Source: an uncultured Clostridiaceae bacterium
Lineage (GTDB): Bacteria; Bacillota; Clostridia; TANB77; CAG-508
Direction: 5' to 3'
Assembly (NCBI GenBank): GCA_905198755.1
Contig: CAJKDR010000024.1
Span: 1 to 11,641, forward strand
DNA length: 11,641 nt
Shown: piece by piece, positions 7,024 through 11,641 of the stretch
Layout of the letters: every line of letters begins with the position of its first letter
Numbering within the stretch: the first letter of the stretch is position 1
Program-made: the position numbers and the translations under genes
Notes under the pieces: generated by a model
What the model was told of the DNA's origin: nothing
Databases searched by the model: none
Seen by the model: only the letters and a program-made list of their open reading frames with translations

Positions 7024-7052
7024 ATTATAAAACAAAAGTTTGTATTTGTCAA
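7024..7052 (-). promoter_or_regulatory. Sigma-A promoter of uvrA
   Basis: TTGACA (7052-7047), a 17-bp spacer and TATAAT (7029-7024), all perfect consensus on the minus strand. Transcription would start near 7017, about 18 nt before the uvrA ATG. The spacer holds CAAAC-TTTT-GTTTT (7042-7029), a palindrome with the GAAC-N4-GTTC layout of a Gram-positive LexA box but with G to A and C to T changes. ATAAC-gta-GTTAT (7013-7025) overlaps the start site. SOS control is plausible for uvrA, but the box is degenerate. Confidence 0.85.
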
Positions 7053-7053
7053 G

Positions 7054-7092
7054 AAAAGAAACTGCTGACTTTATCAGCCAGCAGTTTCTTTT
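7054..7092 (-). terminator. Terminator of the 106-aa gene, overlapping its 3' end
   Basis: AAAAGAAACTGCTG (7054-7067) and CAGCAGTTTCTTTT (7079-7092) form a perfect 14-bp stem. The minus-strand 3' arm ends in TTTCTTTT. The 5' arm lies within the last codons (KETAG) of the upstream gene. The T-rich tail runs directly into the uvrA -35 hexamer at 7052. Confidence 0.8.
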
Positions 7093-7394
7093 ACTGGATC
7101 TAGTTTGTATCCATTTCTCTGATAATACTCTATGTATGTCCATTGCGCATTATTCATACACTCTTCTACATAGGTTATTACCTTCGGATTAGTTCCCATA
7201 TTGCATCCTACTTTTATAGCATATAATTTTAGAACTAAATAATCACATGGATCCAATCTAGATTTGTCATAGTCCTCAAGCATTTTATTATCGCATATAT
7301 AATTCATTGCAATATCGTCATGCTGAGTGCCATGTCTTGCAACATCTCCATTGGGTAAAATAAATCCTCTGGAAATTGCATTTTTTGAGCGCAT
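7074..7394 (-). CDS. Hypothetical protein, 106 aa
   Basis: I do not recognise this family. The chosen start is the ATG at 7394-7392, because AAGGAGG ends 8 nt before it. A longer frame from a TTG at 7433 is open, but the ribosome binding site would lie inside it. The protein begins MRSKNAISRGF, followed by ILPNGDVARHG and HDDIAMNY. This layout, an ILPNG stretch followed by a His-Asp pair, occurs in assorted small uncharacterised bacterial proteins. It has two or three Cys, several Tyr and no membrane segment or signal, so it is probably cytoplasmic. It sits between spoIIQ and uvrA with its own terminator and a probable extended -10 promoter at 7456-7448. Confidence 0.75.
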   Translation of the reverse strand: MRSKNAISRGFILPNGDVARHGTQHDDIAMNYICDNKMLEDYDKSRLDPCDYLVLKLYAIKVGCNMGTNPKVITYVEECMNNAQWTYIEYYQRNGYKLDPVKETAG

Positions 7395-7447
7395 ATTTAA
7401 TTCCTCCTTGACAAGCTGCTTCTCGCTCTTCAAATATTTATATTAAT

Positions 7448-7456
7448 ATTATATCA
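7448..7456 (-). promoter_or_regulatory. Extended -10 promoter for the 106-aa gene
   Basis: TGATATAAT (7456-7448) fits the extended -10 consensus TGnTATAAT perfectly. At 17 bp spacing the -35 is only TTGTAT. A TTGACA also occurs nearby but is too close (10 bp) to this -10. The small palindrome TACAAA-T-TTTGTA (7472-7484) overlaps the -35 region and could be an operator. Confidence 0.45.
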
Positions 7457-7499
7457 TATCTTATGTCAAAATACAAATTTTGTAATTCTAGGATTTATA

Positions 7500-8303
7500 T
7501 TAGAATTTTATTAATTCGTTTGGATTTATATTTTCATTATTTTTTATTAATTCAAAGTGTAAATGTGGCTCATCTACTACTTCATATACAGCTGTATCTC
7601 CAACTGTTCCTATTGTTTGTCCAGCTTTCACTTTTTCTCCTTCCGATACGAATTCAGTTGTCAATAAATTTGCATATAATGTTTTATATCCATTTGAGTG
7701 TTCTATTATTATTGTTAATCCATATCTAGGGTCATTTTTAATAGCTTTTACAGTTCCATCTGCAGCTGCTTTTACTACCGTAGCTTTTTCTGCTTTTATA
7801 TCAATTCCTAAATGTGTTATCCATTCTTTTAATGTTTCTGAGTATACTAGATTTTCTTTTGCATATTCTCTTAATATATCAGAACTTTCTATTGGACTTA
7901 CAAAACTTGGATCTTTTTCTTCTTTTGTACTTTTCTTTGATTTACTTTTATTCTCTGTTACCGCTTCATTATTTTTTTCTGTTTTTTCATTTGATACATT
8001 ATTTTCTGTTGATGATGTAGATTTTTCTACTACACTTGTATTATTTAATTCATTTTCAGACTCTTCCACAGTTTTTCCAATACTTGAACTTGCTGATGTA
8101 GTATTTTCGTTTAAAACATTATTACTTCCCATATCTGATAAAAACTGTGTATCAAGTATCCCTGATGAATTAGAATTTAATCTGTTTGAATATACAACAA
8201 AAGTTATTATAAAAGCTATTATAGCAGCAGCTAAAACTCCTCCTGAAATATAAATCAATGTATTTGTACTATTTTTCTTTTTATTTCTTTGCTCTCTTCT
8301 CAT
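7500..8303 (-). CDS. spoIIQ: SpoIIQ-type membrane-anchored M23 (LytM) endopeptidase
   Basis: A 267-aa protein with a basic N-terminus and one membrane helix (about 16-38). An 80-90-residue Ser/Asn/Lys/Glu-rich linker follows, then a C-terminal LytM domain (about 155-255). Zinc ligands are His164 and Asp168 in HLGID and His249 in HLHFEL, with His247 as the paired catalytic His. SpoIIQ is made in the forespore and joins mother-cell SpoIIIAH in the engulfment channel. B. subtilis SpoIIQ has lost a metal ligand, whereas clostridial SpoIIQ keeps them, as here. The gene follows spoIID directly, the same pairing as in Clostridioides difficile. The start has AAGGAGG 6 nt upstream and a sigma-F-like promoter lies before it. 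A general M23 peptidase is the alternative, but the context argues for SpoIIQ. Confidence 0.85.
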   Translation of the reverse strand: MRREQRNKKKNSTNTLIYISGGVLAAAIIAFIITFVVYSNRLNSNSSGILDTQFLSDMGSNNVLNENTTSASSSIGKTVEESENELNNTSVVEKSTSSTENNVSNEKTEKNNEAVTENKSKSKKSTKEEKDPSFVSPIESSDILREYAKENLVYSETLKEWITHLGIDIKAEKATVVKAAADGTVKAIKNDPRYGLTIIIEHSNGYKTLYANLLTTEFVSEGEKVKAGQTIGTVGDTAVYEVVDEPHLHFELIKNNENINPNELIKF

Positions 8304-8334
8304 AAAAAGCCTCCTTATGTGTTTTATATTTAAA

Positions 8335-8362
8335 AGTATTTCCTTTTTATGAAAATTTATAC
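8335..8362 (-). promoter_or_regulatory. Putative sigma-F promoter of spoIIQ
   Basis: On the minus strand GTATA (8362-8358) is followed after 14 bp by GGAAATACT (8343-8335). This fits the sigma-F pattern GYATA ... GGnnAnAnT at every fixed position. The spacing is within about one base of the usual value. It lies in the 67-bp gap between spoIID and spoIIQ, 31 nt before the start codon. spoIIQ is a known sigma-F target in Bacillus. Confidence 0.6.
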
Positions 8363-8370
8363 AAAAGTTT

Positions 8371-9363
8371 TCACATCTCTGTTATCTCTACTCCTGAGTA
8401 GAAGTGTTTTATTATTTCTTCATAATTTTTTCCTTGTTTTGCCAATGCATCTGCCCCTGTTTGGCTCATTCCAACTCCATGTCCATATCCATATACTGTG
8501 AATTTTATTTTTTCTTTTTCTATTTCTATATTGAAGTTTGCAGATTTTAACCCTAATGCTGTTCTTACTTCTACTCCTGATAATTTTAAATTTCCTAATT
8601 TTACTGTTACTACTCTATCGCTTTTGTCTCTTTCTTCTATCTTTATACAATCTTCTTGTTCATAATTAATTTCAAATTCGTTGTGCTTTTCTTTTATCTT
8701 TTTTTCAAATTCTTCTTTTGTAAATTCCGCTTCTGACTTATACTGCGAATAATTCTCTTCTCCTGCTGTTTCTACAACTTGCAGATATGGATATCCTTCT
8801 CCGCCCCATACGTAATATGGTGTTTCTGTTTTTCCTCCACTGTTTGAATGAAAAAATGCATTAATCGGTTTTCCATTATATGTAACAATCTTTCCTTTTG
8901 TATCATTCACAGCTTTTACTATTTTATTCCAGTTTTCTTGTGCTTCATCACTTTTCCATTTTTTTAATCTATCACTTTTAGATATCCAAGCTTGACAGCA
9001 AGTACTATCATCACATATATCCGCTTCTTTATGTTTCTTTGATTTTGTTATTTTATACATTGTATATGTCCTTGCAACTATTGCCTGAGCTTTTAACGCC
9101 TCAATATTATATTTTACTGGCATTTCTGCTGATACCACATTAGCAATATATTCATCTAAATCTAATTCTTCCACTTCTTCTGTCTTTTTATGTAATAATT
9201 TTATTTTTGAATGTTGGCTATAATCATACTTTTCTATTTCTACATCTGTGATTTCATTATTTTCTTTACTGCTGGTTGACAGTATTTTTTTATTTGTTAA
9301 TATAGCTGGTAATATAAATATTAATACAACTAAGCCTAAAGTCCATATTAACACTTTTCTCAT
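8371..9363 (-). CDS. spoIID: SpoIID, septal lytic transglycosylase
   Basis: Mother-cell enzyme that cleaves glycan strands of the septal and forespore-surrounding peptidoglycan with SpoIIM and SpoIIP during engulfment. It is 330 aa with a membrane anchor at about 5-23. The family signature NVVSAEMP (75-82) holds the catalytic Glu80. HSNSGG (172-177) and GYGHGVGMSQ (292-301) are the other conserved blocks. The cysteine cluster CDDSTCC (117-123) corresponds to the zinc site described in clostridial SpoIID. The ATG overlaps the sigF stop as ATGA, with GGAGG 4 nt upstream, so translation is coupled to sigF. No separate promoter space exists between them; a mother-cell (sigma-E) promoter would have to lie within sigF. 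Confidence 0.96.
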   Translation of the reverse strand: MRKVLIWTLGLVVLIFILPAILTNKKILSTSSKENNEITDVEIEKYDYSQHSKIKLLHKKTEEVEELDLDEYIANVVSAEMPVKYNIEALKAQAIVARTYTMYKITKSKKHKEADICDDSTCCQAWISKSDRLKKWKSDEAQENWNKIVKAVNDTKGKIVTYNGKPINAFFHSNSGGKTETPYYVWGGEGYPYLQVVETAGEENYSQYKSEAEFTKEEFEKKIKEKHNEFEINYEQEDCIKIEERDKSDRVVTVKLGNLKLSGVEVRTALGLKSANFNIEIEKEKIKFTVYGYGHGVGMSQTGADALAKQGKNYEEIIKHFYSGVEITEM

Positions 9364-10082
9364 ACAGCCTCCAATTTATCTTTCATTTTTGCAAGTACTT
9401 TCTTTTCTATTCTAGATACTTGTACTTGTGTTATTCCTAGTATTTTTCCTACTTGACTTTGTGTTTGTTCTTTATAAAATCTTAATAGAATTATTTCTTT
9501 TTCTCTTTCATCTAGTCTATCTATTGCCTCTTTTAATGTTATATTATTTAAGAGTTCAGAATATTCATCTTTATCATTTGATATTTTTTCTACCAATGTT
9601 CTCTTATCTTCATTACTATTTTCTGCCGAATAAATAGAATCTACCGTATTAGTAGACTCTATTGCAGCAGCTATTTCTTCTTTTGATACTTCTAATAATT
9701 TTGATAGCTCATTTACTGATATTTCCTCTCCTTTTTTATTTAAGTAATCCCTTTGTAATTGTTTTATTTTTATTGATAATTCTTTTGTTTGTCTACTCAC
9801 TTTTATTATTCCATCATCTCTTATAAATCGCTTTATTTCTCCTAATATATATGGAACAGCATATGTAGATAGTTGTACTTCTAAATTTATATCAAATCGT
9901 TTAATTGCCTTTATTAGACCTATCGTTCCTATTTGATATAGGTCATCTGCTTCTACACCTCTTCCTATAAATCTTCTTACTATATTCCAAACCAATCCTG
10001 AATTATCTTTTACTAACTCTTCTAAAGCTTCTTCTTTTCCTTCCTGAGCTAGTTTTATATTTTTTATATTATTATCATACAT
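9360..10082 (-). CDS. sigF: RNA polymerase sporulation sigma factor SigF
   Basis: First forespore-specific sigma factor, 240 aa. Region 2 (about 25-95) includes DLYQIGTIGLIKAIKRFD (47-64) for core binding and -10 recognition. Region 3 follows (about 96-150). Region 4 (about 180-235) ends in a helix-turn-helix, TQSQVGKILGITQVQVSRIE (207-226). Length is close to the B. subtilis protein. It is held inactive by SpoIIAB, encoded just upstream, and released by unphosphorylated SpoIIAA. The start ATG has AGAGG 8 nt upstream and lies 20 nt after the spoIIAB stop. The operon order identifies it as sigma-F rather than the related sigma-G or sigma-B. Confidence 0.97.
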   Translation of the reverse strand: MYDNNIKNIKLAQEGKEEALEELVKDNSGLVWNIVRRFIGRGVEADDLYQIGTIGLIKAIKRFDINLEVQLSTYAVPYILGEIKRFIRDDGIIKVSRQTKELSIKIKQLQRDYLNKKGEEISVNELSKLLEVSKEEIAAAIESTNTVDSIYSAENSNEDKRTLVEKISNDKDEYSELLNNITLKEAIDRLDEREKEIILLRFYKEQTQSQVGKILGITQVQVSRIEKKVLAKMKDKLEAV

Positions 10083-10102
10083 ATATACAACCTCTTTCTA
10101 TA

Positions 10103-10579
10103 TTAGGCTGTAGTACATATATTGCTCTCACTTTCTACGGTATTTTTAGCTTTTTTTATTACTTTTTTCATTGTAACTTTTGTGCCTAAGTTTAATACTG
10201 ATTCAACATTTAACTCGTCCATAAAACTTTCCATTATTGTAAAGCCCATTCCTGATCTTTCTAGGTTTGGTTTAGATGTATATAACGGCTGTTTTGCTGT
10301 TCCTATATCTTCTATTCCTTTTCCTGTATCTGATATTTCTATTATTATGTAATCATCTTGTATTTCACAGTGTATTTTTATAATTCCTTCTGAATCTTCA
10401 TATCCATGTATTATCGAATTTGTTACTGCTTCTGATACTGCTGTTTTTATGTCTGCTATTTCTTCTATTGTTGGATCTAATTGTGATGCAAATGCTGCTA
10501 CTGTTATTCTTGCAAATGCTTCATTACTTGATTTACTTATAAATTCAAGATTCATTTCATTTTCATATTTGCTTAACAT
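10103..10579 (-). CDS. spoIIAB: SpoIIAB, anti-sigma-F factor and SpoIIAA kinase
   Basis: GHKL-fold protein that binds sigma-F in an ATP-dependent way and phosphorylates SpoIIAA. The chosen start is the ATG at 10579-10577. It shares one base with the spoIIAA stop (TAATG) and GGAGG lies 10 nt upstream. An ATG 9 nt earlier would leave about 1 nt between ribosome binding site and start. This gives 158 aa, some 12 longer than the B. subtilis protein, mostly in a basic then acidic C-terminal tail. The N box SEAVTNSIIHG carries catalytic Glu50 and Mg2+-binding Asn54. DTGKGI (84-89) and RSGMGFTIM (108-116) are the ATP lid and G2 motifs. Partner genes flank it in the usual order. Confidence 0.96.
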   Translation of the reverse strand: MLSKYENEMNLEFISKSSNEAFARITVAAFASQLDPTIEEIADIKTAVSEAVTNSIIHGYEDSEGIIKIHCEIQDDYIIIEISDTGKGIEDIGTAKQPLYTSKPNLERSGMGFTIMESFMDELNVESVLNLGTKVTMKKVIKKAKNTVESESNICTTA

Positions 10580-10905
10580 TACACGCATTCCTCCTCTTTT
10601 ATTGGAATTAATCTAGTGATTCCACTCATTTTTAATATTTTGTAAATTGATTTATTTACATTTTTTAGTTCTACCTTTGCACCAATTGCTCTAGCATTTT
10701 TATACCTTCCTATCAATAATCCTATTCCTGCACTGTCCATAAAAGAAACTTTATTAAAATCAAATATAACTTTTCTAGGAACATATCTCTCAATTTCATA
10801 ATCAGCTCTCCTCCTTATTTTTTCTGTAGTATGATGGTCAATTTCTTCTGTAAAATTAATTAATAATAGCTTGTCCTTTTTTTCATAATTTACATCCAAC
10901 CTCAA
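10579..10905 (-). CDS. spoIIAA: SpoIIAA, anti-anti-sigma-F factor
   Basis: A 108-aa STAS-domain protein that frees sigma-F by binding SpoIIAB when unphosphorylated. The phosphorylated serine is Ser58 in FMDSAGIGLLIGRYK, at the same number as in B. subtilis. DHHT (23-26) matches the family N-terminus. No ATG is available, so the start is a TTG. Either 10905 (AAAGGA about 5 nt before) or 10899 (GGAGG 9 nt before) is possible; I keep the longer form. A weak start codon on the first gene could tune SpoIIAA relative to SpoIIAB. The C-terminus overlaps spoIIAB by one base. Dephosphorylation in the forespore would be by SpoIIE, which is not in this window. Confidence 0.95.
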   Translation of the reverse strand: MRLDVNYEKKDKLLLINFTEEIDHHTTEKIRRRADYEIERYVPRKVIFDFNKVSFMDSAGIGLLIGRYKNARAIGAKVELKNVNKSIYKILKMSGITRLIPIKEEECV

Positions 10906-10932
10906 ACTCCTCCTTTGTAATTTAATAAAAAG

Positions 10933-11007
10933 ATTATAACTCTTTTGGTAATATTTTCCAATAGCGAAATTGTAGAAGTTTTAGCGAAAAATAAGAAGTT
11001 TTCGACA
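10933..11007 (-). promoter_or_regulatory. spoIIA operon promoter with Spo0A-box array
   Basis: Minus-strand TTGGAA (10961-10956), 17 bp, TATAAT (10938-10933) is a sigma-A-type promoter. ATTGGAAAA over the -35 also resembles a sigma-H -35, but no good sigma-H -10 (GAAT) follows. Upstream is a perfect Spo0A box TGTCGAA (11007-11001, minus). Two one-mismatch boxes TAGCGAA (10962-10968 and 10982-10988, plus) are exactly 20 bp apart, the first abutting the -35. The layout resembles Spo0A-activated sigma-A promoters such as B. subtilis spoIIG. Confidence 0.6.
10962..11001. repeat. Tandem 20-bp repeat upstream of the spoIIA promoter
   Basis: TAGCGAAATTGTAGAAGTTT (10962-10981) and TAGCGAAAAATAAGAAGTTT (10982-11001) agree at 16 of 20 positions, with all differences in the middle. 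Period 20 is close to two helical turns, so a regulator would bind both copies on one face of the DNA. Confidence 0.65.
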
Positions 11008-11021
11008 TTATTTTTAATAAC

Positions 11022-11047
11022 AAAAAAGAGCGGGAGAAATCCCGCTT
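11022..11047 (-). terminator. Terminator of spoVT
   Basis: AGCGGGA (11029-11035) pairs with TCCCGCT (11040-11046) around a GAAA (plus) loop. On the minus strand it is followed by CTTTTTT. The stem begins 3 nt after the spoVT stop and separates spoVT from the spoIIA promoter. Confidence 0.88.
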
Positions 11048-11048
11048 T

Positions 11049-11603
11049 CTATATTTCCATTTGACTACTTAAGAATCCTGCTGCTGATTGTGCTACTTTT
11101 ACTTCTGTTTCATTCATTTTTTTATTTTGTTCTTTTGATAATAGTATTACACTTCCTATTACGTCTCCTTGTGATATTATTGGGTATATTACTTGTGAAT
11201 TAAATTTTCTTTCCTGATTATCGTTTTTTGTTATTGGTAATGATATGTCATTGTTTTGATTACTTGTATATATTTCTTTGTCATCCATTAATTGTTCTAA
11301 TTCTTTTGATATACTTTGTTCTAAATATTCTTTTCTTGCTCCACCTGATACTGCTATTACACTATCTTTATCTGTTATACAAGCTATATGCCCTGTTGTT
11401 TTTGCCAGTGTTTCTGCATAGTCTGTTGCAAATTCCGAAAGTTCTCCTATTGGTGAGTATTTTTTTAATATTACTTCTCCTTCTCTACCTGTGAATATTT
11501 CTATTGGATCTCCTTCTTTTATTCTTAATACCTTTCTTATTTCTTTTGGTATTACTATTCTACCTAAATCATCTATTCTTCTTACAACTCCTGTTGCTTT
11601 CAT
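11049..11603 (-). CDS. spoVT: SpoVT, late forespore transcriptional regulator
   Basis: A 184-aa DNA-binding protein that modulates sigma-G-dependent genes in the forespore and spore properties. The N-terminal AbrB-type swapped-hairpin domain covers about 1-50, with the typical GVVRRIDDLGRIVIPKEIR (5-23) and LRIKEGDPIEIF (27-38). The rest (about 55-180) is a GAF-like domain, as in B. subtilis SpoVT (178 aa), which separates it from short AbrB/Abh proteins. The start ATG has TTAGGAGG with a 6-nt spacing. A TATAAT lies at 11636-11631, but the -35 region is beyond the window. The family's expected sigma-G -10 (CATnnTA) is not seen in the 38 bases available. Confidence 0.95.
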   Translation of the reverse strand: MKATGVVRRIDDLGRIVIPKEIRKVLRIKEGDPIEIFTGREGEVILKKYSPIGELSEFATDYAETLAKTTGHIACITDKDSVIAVSGGARKEYLEQSISKELEQLMDDKEIYTSNQNNDISLPITKNDNQERKFNSQVIYPIISQGDVIGSVILLSKEQNKKMNETEVKVAQSAAGFLSSQMEI

Positions 11604-11630
11604 TTTATTCCTCCTAATTTTTAAATAAAT

Positions 11631-11636
11631 ATTATA
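11631..11636 (-). promoter_or_regulatory. Possible -10 element of spoVT
   Basis: TATAAT on the minus strand at 11636-11631, 27 nt before the spoVT start codon. The matching -35 would fall outside the window, so this is only a candidate in an AT-rich stretch. Confidence 0.3.
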
Positions 11637-11641
11637 TTTCT

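Noticed and set aside
7395..7433. N-terminal extension of the 106-aa gene from a TTG at 7433
   Set aside because: The perfect AAGGAGG with 8-nt spacing to the ATG at 7394 lies inside the extension.
7047..7453. TTGACA at 7468-7463 as the -35 of the 106-aa gene
   Set aside because: Only 10 bp separates it from the clear TATAAT; with 18 bp spacing it would need a poor TAATAT -10, so the extended -10 alternative is preferred.
10580..10588. Earlier ATG for spoIIAB at 10588
   Set aside because: It would leave only about 1 nt after GGAGG; the ATG at 10579 has proper spacing, and the family N-terminus also fits the shorter form.
1..11641. CRISPR arrays, tRNA or rRNA genes, transposases, prophage or defence genes
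   Set aside because: None seen: no regular spacer-separated repeats, no cloverleaf or rRNA signatures, and all large frames belong to housekeeping, sporulation or unclassified genes.

Overview
The window is AT-rich, and nearly every gene is read leftward (minus strand). It carries the core early sporulation genes spoIIAA-spoIIAB-sigF, spoIID, a spoIIQ-type gene and spoVT. This points to an endospore-forming, low-GC Firmicute of the class Clostridia. The spoIID-spoIIQ pairing and the intact metal ligands of SpoIIQ favour Clostridia over Bacillus. The species cannot be named from the sequence.

Right part (7.1-11.6 kb): spoVT has its own terminator. The next transcription unit is spoIIAA-spoIIAB-sigF-spoIID, tightly packed: TAATG overlap between spoIIAA and spoIIAB, 20 nt between spoIIAB and sigF, and ATGA overlap between sigF and spoIID. 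Its promoter region has a TTGGAA-17-TATAAT pair flanked upstream by a tandem 20-bp repeat and a perfect Spo0A box. A spoIIQ-like M23 gene follows behind a sequence matching the sigma-F consensus, so sigma-F encoded here may directly switch on its neighbour. SpoIIAA, SpoIIAB and SigF form the forespore partner-switching module. SpoIID degrades septal peptidoglycan during engulfment, and SpoIIQ builds the forespore side of the engulfment channel. A 106-aa protein of unknown function follows.

Middle (3.3-7.0 kb): uvrA has a textbook sigma-A promoter with a degenerate LexA-like palindrome in its spacer. It is followed 3 nt later by a transglutaminase-like cysteine-hydrolase gene. A bidirectional terminator separates this pair from a tiny rightward 28-codon Asn/Lys-rich ORF with a strong ribosome binding site.

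Left part (0-3.1 kb): a P-type IIA cation ATPase (Ca2+/Mn2+ type) lies behind a yybP-ykoY (Mn2+) riboswitch with an intrinsic terminator, suggesting a manganese-induced efflux pump. Its leader also holds a GC-rich palindromic repeat. A degenerate second copy of that repeat lies in frame inside uvrA, where it encodes about ten residues. The first 120 bases hold a rightward terminator-like hairpin and possibly the start of a further leftward gene.
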